Source: Shewanella psychrophila (GTDB lineage Bacteria; Pseudomonadota; Gammaproteobacteria; Enterobacterales; Shewanellaceae). From it: a stretch of DNA of 64,000 nt. The notes beneath the pieces are model-generated. The model ran no database searches. It worked only from the letters and a program-made list of their open reading frames with translations, and was not told the DNA's origin. Shown here piece after piece: positions 44,468 through 54,606 of the stretch. The position numbers and the translations under genes were made by a program. Position 1 is the first letter of the stretch. Every line of letters starts with the position of its first letter. The DNA lies in assembly GCF_002005305.1 (NCBI RefSeq), contig NZ_CP014782.1, positions 1,240,001 through 1,304,000 of the forward strand. Direction: 5' to 3'.

Positions 44468-44567
44468 GTGAACGCTCCTTGATTTCGAAGAGAATAAATT
44501 ACCGGATAAAGAAGTTAAAGAAGTTGAAGAAGTAAACGCTAAATGAGAATTGGTTCTGACTGGCAAT

Positions 44568-44593
44568 AATAAGCCGAGTTGCCCCGGCTTATT
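44568..44593 (-). terminator. Stem-loop downstream of aspS
   Basis: AATAAGCCG / CGGCTTATT, a perfect 9-bp stem with an 8-nt loop, five bases after the aspS stop on the minus strand. The T tract is poor (ATTATT), so partial read-through to yebC-ruvCAB is possible. Confidence 0.65.
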
Positions 44594-44598
44594 ATTTA

Positions 44599-46386
44599 TT
44601 ACTCTTGTATTTCTTTCTCTTCTTCGTCTTTGATGACGCTAATACCTAACTCGACGAGTTGTTCAGGATTAGCAAGCCCTGGTGCATTAGTCAAAGGACA
44701 AGCCGCAGTCGTCGTCTTAGGGAATGCCATCACATCACGAATAGAGGAAGCACCAGTCATCAACATGATGATTCTATCTAAACCAAAAGCCAAACCGGCA
44801 TGAGGTGGAGTACCGTAGCGCAGTGCTTCTAAAAGGAAACCAAACTTCTCGTTAGCTTCTTCTGCTTCGATACCTAGAATACGGAACACTGCGGTCTGCA
44901 TCTCACTGTTATGGATACGCACAGAGCCACCGCCGAGTTCACAGCCATTTAACACCATATCATAGGCATCTGAGATAGCCGCAGTTGGGTCAGCTTCCAG
45001 TTGCTCCGGCGTCATACCACTCGGCGCGGTAAATGGATGATGCATGGCATGCAGTCCACCATCTGAAGTGGGCTCGAACATAGGGAAGTCAACAACCCAC
45101 AATGGTTTCCAATCACCCTTTAATAGATCAAAATCTTCACCGGCTTTTAAGCGCAGTGCACCCATAGCTTCAGCAACGATGTTTGCCTTATCTGCGCCAA
45201 ATAAAATCAGATCACCGGACTTAGCATTCGTACGCTCAAGTAAGCCCTTAACAACATCTTCGTTAAGGAACTTAAGTACTGGTGATTGAATGCCCTCGAG
45301 GCCTTTATCAAGCTCGTTGACCTTCATCCATGCTAAACCTTTAGCTCCATAAATGGTGACATACTTGGCGTATTGGTCTAATTGCTTACGAGATAGCTTG
45401 GCACCACCAGGCACACAAATCACAGCCACACGTCCCTCTGGATCGGTAGCAGGTCCCTGGAACACCTTGAAGTCGACGTCCGTAAGTAAATCGGCAACAT
45501 CGATAAGTTCTAATGGGTTACGAAGATCAGGTTTATCGGAACCGAAGCGTCTTATAGCTTCGGCAAACGTCATCCTAGGAAATTCACCAAGATCGACATT
45601 TAACAGCTCTTGGAAAAGACTACGCATCATCTCTTCAGTTTTCGCCATGACCTGCTCAGAGGTCATAAACGAAGTTTCAATATCAATTTGGGTGAACTCT
45701 GGCTGACGGTCTGCACGTAAGTCTTCATCGCGAAAACACTTAACGATTTGATAGTAGCGATCGAAGCCAGACATCATCAACAACTGTTTAAACAACTGTG
45801 GTGACTGAGGCAACGCAAAAAATTGCCCCTTATAAGTACGGCTAGGCACTAAATAATCTCGAGCGCCTTCGGGCGTCGCCTTGGTCAAGATAGGCGTTTC
45901 AATGTCGAGGAAGCCATTACCATCGAGGAATCGACGCACGGCACTAGTGACTTTAGAGCGGAAAACGATGCGTTCAGCCATCTCTGGACGACGCAGGTCT
46001 AAATAACGATATTTAAGTCGCTGCTCTTCCGTGTTGTGCTGATTTTTGTCCATGTTAATGGGCAGAGGTGCTGAGCTGTTTAAAATAGTTAAGCCTTTGC
46101 CTAAGATCTCAATCTCACCAGTACGCATCTGATCATTGATCTGACTATCGGGGCGAGCACGAACCAAACCCGTGATCTGGACACAAAATTCACTGCGCAG
46201 GCTACTGGCAACGTCGAACACTTCAGGTAAATCCGGATCATAAACAACCTGTACAATCCCTTCTCTGTCTCTTAAGTCGAGAAAAACCACACCACCAAGG
46301 TCACGGCTACGATTTACCCAACCCACTAGGGTCACTTCTTGTCCAACGTGAGACTTGTTAACGTCTCCACAATATTGACTGCGCAT
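44599..46386 (-). CDS. aspS: Aspartyl-tRNA synthetase
   Basis: Class II synthetase, 595 aa. N-terminal anticodon-binding OB domain (VTLVGWVNRSRDLGGV), then class II motif 2 (FRDEDLRADRQPEFTQID) and motif 3 (GLAFGLDRIIMLMTG), with the bacterial insertion domain between. Typical bacterial length. It precedes yebC, as in many gammaproteobacteria. Confidence 0.98.
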   Translation of the reverse strand: MRSQYCGDVNKSHVGQEVTLVGWVNRSRDLGGVVFLDLRDREGIVQVVYDPDLPEVFDVASSLRSEFCVQITGLVRARPDSQINDQMRTGEIEILGKGLTILNSSAPLPINMDKNQHNTEEQRLKYRYLDLRRPEMAERIVFRSKVTSAVRRFLDGNGFLDIETPILTKATPEGARDYLVPSRTYKGQFFALPQSPQLFKQLLMMSGFDRYYQIVKCFRDEDLRADRQPEFTQIDIETSFMTSEQVMAKTEEMMRSLFQELLNVDLGEFPRMTFAEAIRRFGSDKPDLRNPLELIDVADLLTDVDFKVFQGPATDPEGRVAVICVPGGAKLSRKQLDQYAKYVTIYGAKGLAWMKVNELDKGLEGIQSPVLKFLNEDVVKGLLERTNAKSGDLILFGADKANIVAEAMGALRLKAGEDFDLLKGDWKPLWVVDFPMFEPTSDGGLHAMHHPFTAPSGMTPEQLEADPTAAISDAYDMVLNGCELGGGSVRIHNSEMQTAVFRILGIEAEEANEKFGFLLEALRYGTPPHAGLAFGLDRIIMLMTGASSIRDVMAFPKTTTAACPLTNAPGLANPEQLVELGISVIKDEEEKEIQE

Positions 46387-46557
46387 CTAACTCTTTCCTT
46401 TAATCCGCAAACCTATGGCTGAGGAATATTCTAATCAACACAAAAGCGGCATTATAGTAAAATATTACCGCTTACAAAACCACTTAGCCTCTAGTCGGCT
46501 AAGGATCAATCATATTCTGCTGAAATCTTGTGATTTCATCTCGAGTGAAAATCATTA

Positions 46558-49356
46558 TCATGATGATTTATAGCAATTGCCACCACTTTGTTTCGCTCGA
46601 TACATTAATTTATCGGCAGACTTGAGTAATTCCACCACATTGTCACCGTCTGCAGGAAACATTGCAATGCCAATGCTTACCCTAACGTTCAATTTTGTGT
46701 CCTCGCAATCAAAAGATTTTGCTAAATTAATGATAATAGTGTCAGCAACCTGACAAACCAGATCGAGATCTTTGGTTTTATTCAATATCACCACAAATTC
46801 ATTACTGCCAAATCGCGCTAAGGTATCAGAGCGACGAATGCACCCACTCATCTCCTCTGCCACAAGTTTAAGTAGCTTATCACCCACATTGTGACCCATC
46901 TCTTTATTAACAGGTTTCAGCTCTCCAATATCGATAAAAAGGACGCCGAAGCTAGCCTGCTCTCGGCTATGTAACAAGACAGCCTGCTTCAGTCTGTCAT
47001 CTAACAGACAGCGATTAGCAAGACCTGTCATAGGGTCATAATTGGTTAACTTACTCAACTGACTCTCAAGCTGGCTTCTTTTTACCCGCTCTTTTGCGAG
47101 TAATAATCTAAACACGAACAGGCTTGCAACCAATAGCAACAAGAAAAGAATGATGCTCAAACACCATTTAACAGTATCAGACTCACGAGGAGCAATAGCC
47201 ACAGGTTGAATCCAATTCTGATAGATAGCTTGGCGTTTAGTTTGATCTAAGGTCTTAATGGCTAAGTTCATTAACGGTATAAATTTTGCGAGGGATGGAT
47301 GCACACCAAAGTGACTGTGTTGCTCAGAGAAATCGGCTAACACAGACATTTTTAACTGAGCATAGTCGCCATGCTTAAGTGTTGAAGCCAAATTAATCGC
47401 CTTATCGACAAATGCATCGGCCTTGCCTTCCTTCACCGCATTCAAGCCGCTATTAAGATCAGTGACCAACACGAGTTCAATGCCATAATCTGCCCCCATT
47501 AATTGATTAACGAGTTGATATCCTTCAACTATGGCTAACCTTTGCCCCGCAAGTTGCTGTACATTAAAAATAGCCTCTCTTTCAATGGGGGTCGCCAGTG
47601 ACCATGGAGAAGGCCAGTAGGGATCGCTAAATAATAAGGTCTTTTTTCTATCGGCATCTTCTGCAACACTTCCTGCAATATCGACCTCTCCTTCAATGAG
47701 CGCATCAATAAGAGATTGCCACTCATTAAATACTACAGGTTCAACATTGACTCCGAGTTGCCCAGTTATCACATCGACAACATCTCGGTTGATCCCGGAA
47801 AAAATGCCATCCTCACTGGAAAATTCCATCGGCTTCCAGTCTTTAAGATAACCCACTCTTATAGACTTTAATTCTTTTAGATAATCTAGCTGCTCACTGG
47901 ATAAGAGCATCTTCTCAAGACGAGATTCAAAGATGCGATCTTGATGATTTAAGATCCACTTTCGTTCAATTTCGGCCAATTCTTGGGTTTCAATTAATTC
48001 AAAACCTGTCTTTAATCTATTCGATAAGCCTAAATTTTGCGGACTGGTTAACACATAGATGTCGGTGACAAATTCTAGCTCAGGAAACGGATAAAACTCT
48101 GACCATGCATCCTGTAGTACTAAGTAATGATGCGTCCAAGAGGAAGAGGCAACAAAACTGGTGATGTGGCCTTCTTTCGCCGCTTGGATCATGGCCGTCA
48201 CCGAGTCATAAAGTTTGAGTTCGACATCGGGCAGCGCCAGCTTAAGTTCAGCAAGATAAGGGGCCGTTGGTACTGCACCAACTCTAGTTCCTTGGAGGCT
48301 CTGCAGTGAGTCAATGGGCTTTCCATAACTGTGCAACCTGCTTTTCACTTGATAGAGGAGCTGACTTCTCAATAACCCTGTTTTAAACTTATCACTCTCG
48401 GGGTAGCCAATATGCACATCGGCCTTACCTGACTTAACCTGATCTAGAGATTGATTAATCTCAGATGTGACAAAGGAAATAGGTATCCCGGTTTTCTCAG
48501 ACCAGAGACTCCAGATGTCCACATAGAGTCCATGAGGCATATCATCTCCTCCAAGGGAAATGAATGGCTCTAGATTTGTCGTGGTTGCAATGGTTAACCC
48601 ATTTTTCTGACGCTTTATGCCAATCCAATGTTCTTCGATTTCATCGAAGCGTCCTTTATCGATAGCCGCAAATCCTGCGTTAACTTGCCGCAATAACGCA
48701 ACATTAGACTTATTCACAGCAGGCCTTAGAGAAACCTGTTTAATTAATATTCGATTAGAGAGTGGAAATAAACTGATGACCTGTTTGTTTATCTTTTTAT
48801 TTCTCAGATAGCCCTGCATTCCCGCGAAGACCTTTATCTCCCCCTGTAACACTCCTTCAAGCAGTTCATGTCGGTTTTTATAGTGCTTAAATCTCATCTT
48901 CGGGCTCAGCTTCAGCAGTTCAGCCTCATGTGATGATCCCGAGACGATACCGATTTGATAGGGCGCTAACGCCTCAAAAGTGAGTCTCTGGGGCAAATCT
49001 CGGTGAAGATAAAGGTAAGTGCCGACATGACTAAGGGGTTGTGCGAAGGCAAACCTCTCGCGGCGACTCTGTGTCACCGCCATACCAATATGCAGATCTG
49101 CATCACCAACAGATAATTGTGCTAATGCGTCGGTCCAATGACGAGAAACAAACATGACGGGCCTTGCCGTTTGCTTGGACCATTCTCTCCACATATCCAC
49201 CAATACACCACTAGGTTCGCCTTGCTCATCGACAAATTGATATGGATAACTGTCTTCACCCATCACTAAAATAAGCGGTTCAGCTTCATTCGCCCAAAGG
49301 GAAGCCGAAGAAAAAATGAGAGAGCAAACGACAATAACTAAGGTAAAATATTTCAA
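46558..49356 (-). CDS. Triple periplasmic-binding-domain GGDEF membrane protein
   Basis: 932 aa. Signal peptide (about 1-22), then three successive SBP_bac_3-type sensor domains (about 28-250, 255-470, 495-722), a transmembrane helix (about 731-753), a short coiled linker and a GGDEF domain (about 770-930). The cyclase signature is GSNEF (850-854), with two departures from GGDEF, so diguanylate cyclase activity is doubtful. The tandem sensors suggest detection of amino-acid-like ligands. Start is TTG at 49356; no in-frame ATG stands close by. Divergent from cmoA. Confidence 0.85.
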   Translation of the reverse strand: MKYFTLVIVVCSLIFSSASLWANEAEPLILVMGEDSYPYQFVDEQGEPSGVLVDMWREWSKQTARPVMFVSRHWTDALAQLSVGDADLHIGMAVTQSRRERFAFAQPLSHVGTYLYLHRDLPQRLTFEALAPYQIGIVSGSSHEAELLKLSPKMRFKHYKNRHELLEGVLQGEIKVFAGMQGYLRNKKINKQVISLFPLSNRILIKQVSLRPAVNKSNVALLRQVNAGFAAIDKGRFDEIEEHWIGIKRQKNGLTIATTTNLEPFISLGGDDMPHGLYVDIWSLWSEKTGIPISFVTSEINQSLDQVKSGKADVHIGYPESDKFKTGLLRSQLLYQVKSRLHSYGKPIDSLQSLQGTRVGAVPTAPYLAELKLALPDVELKLYDSVTAMIQAAKEGHITSFVASSSWTHHYLVLQDAWSEFYPFPELEFVTDIYVLTSPQNLGLSNRLKTGFELIETQELAEIERKWILNHQDRIFESRLEKMLLSSEQLDYLKELKSIRVGYLKDWKPMEFSSEDGIFSGINRDVVDVITGQLGVNVEPVVFNEWQSLIDALIEGEVDIAGSVAEDADRKKTLLFSDPYWPSPWSLATPIEREAIFNVQQLAGQRLAIVEGYQLVNQLMGADYGIELVLVTDLNSGLNAVKEGKADAFVDKAINLASTLKHGDYAQLKMSVLADFSEQHSHFGVHPSLAKFIPLMNLAIKTLDQTKRQAIYQNWIQPVAIAPRESDTVKWCLSIILFLLLLVASLFVFRLLLAKERVKRSQLESQLSKLTNYDPMTGLANRCLLDDRLKQAVLLHSREQASFGVLFIDIGELKPVNKEMGHNVGDKLLKLVAEEMSGCIRRSDTLARFGSNEFVVILNKTKDLDLVCQVADTIIINLAKSFDCEDTKLNVRVSIGIAMFPADGDNVVELLKSADKLMYRAKQSGGNCYKSS

Positions 49357-49505
49357 GTATCATATCCAAAAAGCTAAACATGTGTAAAAATCTTGTTATA
49401 TATTCGCTATTAGACAAAACTTTACGAGAAATATCCAGTACTAGGCTTGCTGCATATACAGTTATTTCGATAGAATGAAACGTTGAATTTACACATTAAA
49501 AGCTA

Positions 49506-50240
49506 ATGACTTCATCTCAAGATAATATCTATGCGCAGGCATGCGAAAACGTAAGCGACTTTCAGTTTGATGAAAAAGTGGCGGGCGTGTTTAATGACAT
49601 GATAAAGCGTTCTGTGCCCGGGTATGGCCAGATTATTAACACTTTAGGTGCTTTCGCCCAAAGGTTTGCCACTCCCGATAGCAATATCTATGACTTAGGC
49701 TGCTCCCTTGGTGCTGCAACTTTGAGTATCAGGCGCCAGATCGATAACCGTAATTGTCAGATCATCGCAGTCGACAACAGCCAGTCCATGATTGAACGTT
49801 GCCGTGAGAATTTGACAGCTTATGTGAGTGGTACACCTGTCGACTTAGTCTGTGGTGACATCAGAGATATCAAAATTAAAAATGCATCCATGGTGGTCCT
49901 TAATTTCACTATGCAGTTTCTAGCCCCGTCAGACAGAGACGAGCTATTGAGCAAAATCTATCGAGGACTCAACCCGGGTGGCATCCTGATCCTTTCAGAG
50001 AAATTAAATTTTGAAGATGAGGCGATACAGACACTCTTATATGACCTTCACCTGGACTTTAAGCGGGCTAATGGGTACAGCGAACTGGAAATAAGTCAAA
50101 AACGCAGTTCTCTGGAAAATGTGATGAAGCCAGATAGCTTGTCACAACACGAACAACGACTGAGAAAACAGGGTTTCAAACATTTTAATATATGGTTTCA
50201 ATGCTTCAATTTCGCCTCTATGGTCGCCATTAAGTCTTAG
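49506..50240 (+). CDS. cmoA: Carboxy-S-adenosyl-L-methionine synthase
   Basis: Makes carboxy-SAM from SAM and prephenate for modification of tRNA wobble uridine. 244 aa. SAM-binding motif IYDLGCSLGAATLS; NFTMQFLAP is typical. Followed by its partner cmoB after 66 bp. Confidence 0.96.
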   Translation: MTSSQDNIYAQACENVSDFQFDEKVAGVFNDMIKRSVPGYGQIINTLGAFAQRFATPDSNIYDLGCSLGAATLSIRRQIDNRNCQIIAVDNSQSMIERCRENLTAYVSGTPVDLVCGDIRDIKIKNASMVVLNFTMQFLAPSDRDELLSKIYRGLNPGGILILSEKLNFEDEAIQTLLYDLHLDFKRANGYSELEISQKRSSLENVMKPDSLSQHEQRLRKQGFKHFNIWFQCFNFASMVAIKS

Positions 50241-50306
50241 AACCTAAGTATAACGATAGATTTCGTTTATAATTTCCACTTCATAGCTTCACAAGGTGAT
50301 AAGCAA

Positions 50307-51299
50307 GTGATTAGTTTCAGCTCCTTTTATAAACAGATTGCAGATTCAAGCCTGCAGCATTGGCTAGAAACATTGCCAGCAATACTGGGTCAATGGCAAA
50401 GAGAGCATAAACACGGCACCTTACCTAAATGGGAAAAGGTCCTGAATAAACTGCACTATCCTGAGCCGGACAACTTAGATCTAAAGGAAAGTGTCACGAT
50501 TGGCTCCGGTAGCCAACTGAGTTCGGGTGAGCAAGATAAACTCGAAAACTTATTACGTATTTTTCAACCTTGGCGTAAAGGCCCCTTCTCTGTCCATGGC
50601 ATAGAAATAGATACCGAATGGCGCTCTGACTGGAAATGGGAACGCGTGCTACCTCACCTATCGCCTTTAAACAATAGAACGATACTCGATGTGGGCTGTG
50701 GCAGTGGGTATCATATGTGGCGCATGCTAGGAGAAGGTGCTAAGCATGTCGTAGGTATCGATCCTGCCACACTTTTCTTATGCCAATTTGAAGCAATAAA
50801 AAGATTGGCAGGTGAACATCACCCTATCCATTTGTTGCCCTTAGGCATAGAGGAACTGCCTCCCTTAGACGCCTTCGATACCGTCTTTTCTATGGGCGTT
50901 CTCTACCACCGCAGATCACCAATGGATCATTTGTTTCAACTTAGGGACCAATTGAGAACAGGTGGTGAACTCATTTTAGAGACATTGGTTATCGATGGTG
51001 ATGAAAACACCGTTCTGGTGCCTCAAGATAGATATGGCAAGATGAATAATGTATGGTTTCTTCCTTCAGCGGCTGCATTGGAAGCTTGGCTTAAGAAAGC
51101 CGACTTTATCAATGTAAGATGTGTCGACATCGATGTCACTTCATTAGCCGAACAAAGAAGTACCGATTGGATGCCCAATGAGTCCTTAGTGGACTATCTG
51201 GATCCAACGAATATCGACTTGACGATAGAAGGTTACCCAGCGCCTAAGCGTGCTACGTTTATCGCCACAAAAAACCAGCCTAATAAAGATTTAATTTAA
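50307..51299 (+). CDS. cmoB: tRNA U34 carboxymethyltransferase
   Basis: Transfers the carboxymethyl group from carboxy-SAM to 5-hydroxyuridine in tRNA (cmo5U34). 330 aa. N-terminal part HWLETLPAILGQWQRE as in E. coli CmoB; SAM motif ILDVGCGSGYHMWRM. Start is GTG with AAGGTG upstream. The Asn/Tyr tRNA arrays in this window are not its substrates. Confidence 0.96.
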   Translation: MISFSSFYKQIADSSLQHWLETLPAILGQWQREHKHGTLPKWEKVLNKLHYPEPDNLDLKESVTIGSGSQLSSGEQDKLENLLRIFQPWRKGPFSVHGIEIDTEWRSDWKWERVLPHLSPLNNRTILDVGCGSGYHMWRMLGEGAKHVVGIDPATLFLCQFEAIKRLAGEHHPIHLLPLGIEELPPLDAFDTVFSMGVLYHRRSPMDHLFQLRDQLRTGGELILETLVIDGDENTVLVPQDRYGKMNNVWFLPSAAALEAWLKKADFINVRCVDIDVTSLAEQRSTDWMPNESLVDYLDPTNIDLTIEGYPAPKRATFIATKNQPNKDLI

Positions 51300-51380
51300 G
51301 TTTATCTAGGCCTATATAAGTTCAAAGGTAAAAGCTTGAAACGATCCACCGGACTAAACACAATAGTAATGGGAAGCACT

Positions 51381-52124
51381 ATGTTAAAGCAGATATTCTG
51401 TATCGCTGCAATTACGACCTTGGCAGGTTGCGCGTCTACAAATCAAACCGAAAAATTACCACAACCGATTGATGCTGCAGCATTAGAAATCAGCTTAGCG
51501 AAACAACAAGCCGATCTCGTTGCTGTCATAGATGAAAATACTCAGAAGCAAGCTGCAAGCAATACCGTGTTATCTACACAATTGAAAGCTCTAGAGACTC
51601 AGATAGCTCAAATTAAAATTGATCCCAAAGAGACGGTTGTCCCTGTTGCGCTGGAATGTCCTCCCTCCCCCTTAGGTGGCAAGTTCATATTGGGCGCGAC
51701 AGAAAATGTCTATATCGATGAAATTAAAGCGAGCTTTAAGACCCGTATCGACACTGGAGCCGAATCTTCTTCTCTCGATGCTAGAAACATCATTTTATTT
51801 GAACGTGATGGTAAGCAATGGGTACGTTTTGATGTATTTACTCAAGGCAGCGATGCCCCAGCAGAAACCTTCGAATCGAGAGTTGAACGTTTTGTCCGTA
51901 TCAAGCAAGAAGCCGATGAAAAAAGTGACCGCCGCCCGGTGATCCATGCACATTTACAAATTGGAAAATACAAGGCCGAGACGGATCTTAATTTAGTCGA
52001 TCGTAGTCATCTCGATTTCCCTCTCTTGCTAGGACGTAAATTCATGCAAGATATTGCCATAGTCGATGTGGGACAAACATTTATCCATGGAAAAAAACAG
52101 GCTCCCGCAGCCATCAATAAATAG
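51381..52124 (+). CDS. Retropepsin-like aspartyl protease (RimB/DUF785-type), lipoprotein
   Basis: 247 aa. Lipobox LAGC (Cys17) marks export and lipidation. A coiled segment (about 35-82) is followed by the protease-like domain with RIDTGAESSS (D124-T125-G126) as active aspartate motif and a final DLNLVDRS..FPLLLGRKF core. The family is often called ATP-dependent zinc protease, but the DTG motif points to a retropepsin fold. ATG at 51381 was chosen for the lipoprotein signal and the GGGAAG site; earlier in-frame starts (51336, 51369) give a poor signal. First gene of a five-gene cassette. Confidence 0.82.
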   Translation: MLKQIFCIAAITTLAGCASTNQTEKLPQPIDAAALEISLAKQQADLVAVIDENTQKQAASNTVLSTQLKALETQIAQIKIDPKETVVPVALECPPSPLGGKFILGATENVYIDEIKASFKTRIDTGAESSSLDARNIILFERDGKQWVRFDVFTQGSDAPAETFESRVERFVRIKQEADEKSDRRPVIHAHLQIGKYKAETDLNLVDRSHLDFPLLLGRKFMQDIAIVDVGQTFIHGKKQAPAAINK

Positions 52125-52135
52125 GAATAGAGTTA

Positions 52136-53641
52136 ATGCATTCTAAGAAACCCTTTTACATACTGGTAGCCCTGTTATTCATTTCAGGCATAGCAACCAG
52201 TGTTTTTCGTGGTATAGAGCACAATGTTCCTTTCTTGCCCGGTAAACAAGTCCAAAGCTGGGGCGTCGAGGCAAAAGTCCGATTCCAAGGTACCGGCGAA
52301 CCAGCAGAAGTCTCATTCTCACTGCCAAACGATCCAGCATTTGAAATTTTAGTTGAGAATGCCAGCTCACCGGGCTTTGGATTATCTATCACTGATGAGC
52401 CGCAAAACAGACGTGCAATCTGGTCGATTCGCTCGGCTAATGGCCAGCAAGATCTTTATTATAAAGTCACCCTGATCCCCACAGGGAGCACCACGATTAA
52501 AGCGCAGGGCATCCCAGAGGTTACCGATACTTATATCTGGCCAGCAACAGAGAAGTTAGCAGCAGAACAAGCCATCGAAGAGGTCTGGGCCAAGAGTGCA
52601 ACGAATCTCTCTTTCGCTAATCAGCTTAATAAGGCCTTCAATGCTAGTGAGCGAAGCCAGAATATCGAATTGCTCTTAAGTAGCAACTCCCCTAGTAAGC
52701 TTTTTGTGCGTATGCTCAATAGCAAAGGGATACCCGCTCAAGAAGTCAGCGCCTTATACCTTGAAGATCAACGACGCAGACAACAGCTAACCAACTTTGT
52801 AGAAGTCTATAATGATGGTGAGTGGCACCTCTTCAATCCTAACGATGGCACCCAAGGCCGCCCTGACAATCTGCTTTTGTGGGATAGATCGGGTAAATCG
52901 ACTCTCGATGTGATCGGTGGCATCAATTCTCAAGTCAACTTTTCAATGCTTCAGGATACCCGCTCGGCCCTAGCCACCTCATTGGATGTGATGAACAACC
53001 AAGGCACACTTGATTTTTCCTTGTATCAACTACCTCTCGAAGAACAGAGCCTGTTTAAGGGTATCTTGTTGATCCCTATTGGCGTGTTAATGGTAGTGTT
53101 TCTTCGCGTCATCGTGGGTCTTAAGACTTCCGGGACGTTTATGCCTGTATTGATTGCACTGGCATTCATTCAAACAACACTGTTAACCGGTCTAGTTGGC
53201 TTTATTCTAATCGTTGCTTGCGGCTTGATGATCCGCTCCTATCTTTCACAGTTAAACCTTCTGCTTATCTCCAGGATATCGGCGGTGATCATCGTCGTTA
53301 TCGGTATCATAGGCCTGTTTACCTTGCTGTCATATAAATTTGGCCTCAGTGAGGGATTAACCATCACCTTCTTCCCTATGATCATTCTTGCCTGGACCAT
53401 AGAAAGAATGTCTATTCTTTGGGAAGAGGAAGGACCTAAAGAAGTTGTTTTACAAGGCGGTGGTAGCCTGTTTGTCGCCACGCTAGCTTATTTGGCAATG
53501 AGTGCGCCTTGGATACAGCACTGGGTATTTAACTTCTTGGGAATTCATTTAGTTATCTTGGCTATCGTACTACTCATGGGTCAATATACCGGCTACCGTT
53601 TACTCGAACTTAGACGCTTTAAACCATTGGCTGGAGAATAA
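52136..53641 (+). CDS. Inactive transglutaminase / 7TM membrane protein
   Basis: 501 aa. One N-terminal helix, then a periplasmic transglutaminase-like domain (about 150-260) with NFVEVYNDGEWHLFNPNDG; the catalytic cysteine is not evident (the corresponding stretch reads FVRMLNSKGIPAQEVSAL). From about 300 come seven hydrophobic helices, with KTSGTFMPVLIALAFI and LLISRISAVIIV. This domain pair is known from retropepsin/ATP-grasp cassettes. Follows the protease gene by 11 nt and precedes the ligase gene by 2 nt. Confidence 0.8.
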   Translation: MHSKKPFYILVALLFISGIATSVFRGIEHNVPFLPGKQVQSWGVEAKVRFQGTGEPAEVSFSLPNDPAFEILVENASSPGFGLSITDEPQNRRAIWSIRSANGQQDLYYKVTLIPTGSTTIKAQGIPEVTDTYIWPATEKLAAEQAIEEVWAKSATNLSFANQLNKAFNASERSQNIELLLSSNSPSKLFVRMLNSKGIPAQEVSALYLEDQRRRQQLTNFVEVYNDGEWHLFNPNDGTQGRPDNLLLWDRSGKSTLDVIGGINSQVNFSMLQDTRSALATSLDVMNNQGTLDFSLYQLPLEEQSLFKGILLIPIGVLMVVFLRVIVGLKTSGTFMPVLIALAFIQTTLLTGLVGFILIVACGLMIRSYLSQLNLLLISRISAVIIVVIGIIGLFTLLSYKFGLSEGLTITFFPMIILAWTIERMSILWEEEGPKEVVLQGGGSLFVATLAYLAMSAPWIQHWVFNFLGIHLVILAIVLLMGQYTGYRLLELRRFKPLAGE

Positions 53642-53643
53642 AC

Positions 53644-54606
53644 ATGAAGTTCTCATTTGCCAAGCCATCGGCTCTACGCAGCAAGGGTGTCCTTTGCATG
53701 AATAAGCGTAACATCGACTATATTGGTCGTTGTAATCCACGTAAATTCTACAAGCGAGTCGATGATAAATTAACGACCAAACAACTGGCATTAGCAAACA
53801 ACATCGCCGTCCCTTCCCTTATTGGGGTCGTACGGGAGCAACATGAAATCGAATCTATCCCGGCCATGGTCGCCTCAGAAGATGGTTTCGTTATCAAGCC
53901 ATCTAAAGGCTCTGGTGGTAAAGGGATCTTAGTCATCACTAAGGTGGAAGCGGGTCGTTACTATAAACCTAACGGCCAAGAGGTCACACCTTCTGACGTC
54001 TATCGCCATGTATCGAACGTACTCAGTGGCTTGTTTTCTTTGGGCGGCAATCCCGATGTGGCTATCGTTGAGGGGCTTATCCAATTCGATCCGGTTTTCG
54101 ATGGATACTCCTATGAAGGCGTGCCGGACATTCGCCTCATTGTTTATAAAGGCTTCCCCGTCATGGGCATGTTACGTCTGTCGACAGCCGCGTCCGATGG
54201 TAAGGCTAACTTGCATCAGGGCGCCGTAGGCGTTGGCGTCGATATCGGCACAGGTAAGGGGTTGCATGCTGTGCAGTTCGATGAACCCATAAATTTTCAT
54301 CCTGACACCAATAAGAAGCTCACTGATATTGAGGTGCCTCACTGGGACTTCTTACTTCATACGGCTTCTAAAGCTTATGAGATGAGTGAGATGGGCTATT
54401 TAGGCACAGACATGGTGCTTGATAGAGTACAAGGGCCATTACTACTTGAGCTCAATGCGCGCCCAGGGCTCGCCATACAAATAGCCAATAACCGAGGGAT
54501 TTTGCCCTATCTGGATAATGTGGACAAACTGGGCAATCATAATATGACGGTGGATGAACGTGTTGAATATGCTAAAAAGCATTTTTGTCATAGCGCTCAG
54601 CTCTAA
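53644..54606 (+). CDS. RimK-like ATP-grasp ligase
   Basis: 320 aa ATP-grasp protein of the alpha-L-glutamate ligase-like group that accompanies the 7TM-transglutaminase protein. DGFVIKPSKGSGGKGILVI is the ATP loop; MLRLSTAASDGKANLHQGAVGVGVD and MVLDRVQGPLLLELNARPGL carry the Mg-binding acidic/Asn residues. Substrate unknown; by family an amino acid is attached to a protein or peptide in the cytosol. Its 3' end overlaps the next gene by 53 nt. Confidence 0.83.
   Translation: MKFSFAKPSALRSKGVLCMNKRNIDYIGRCNPRKFYKRVDDKLTTKQLALANNIAVPSLIGVVREQHEIESIPAMVASEDGFVIKPSKGSGGKGILVITKVEAGRYYKPNGQEVTPSDVYRHVSNVLSGLFSLGGNPDVAIVEGLIQFDPVFDGYSYEGVPDIRLIVYKGFPVMGMLRLSTAASDGKANLHQGAVGVGVDIGTGKGLHAVQFDEPINFHPDTNKKLTDIEVPHWDFLLHTASKAYEMSEMGYLGTDMVLDRVQGPLLLELNARPGLAIQIANNRGILPYLDNVDKLGNHNMTVDERVEYAKKHFCHSAQL

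Noticed and set aside
44468..44566. N-terminal extension of YebC by 33 residues
   Set aside because: The family begins at MAGHSKW, which has the ribosome site; the extra part is Ser/Thr-rich and unlike any homologue.
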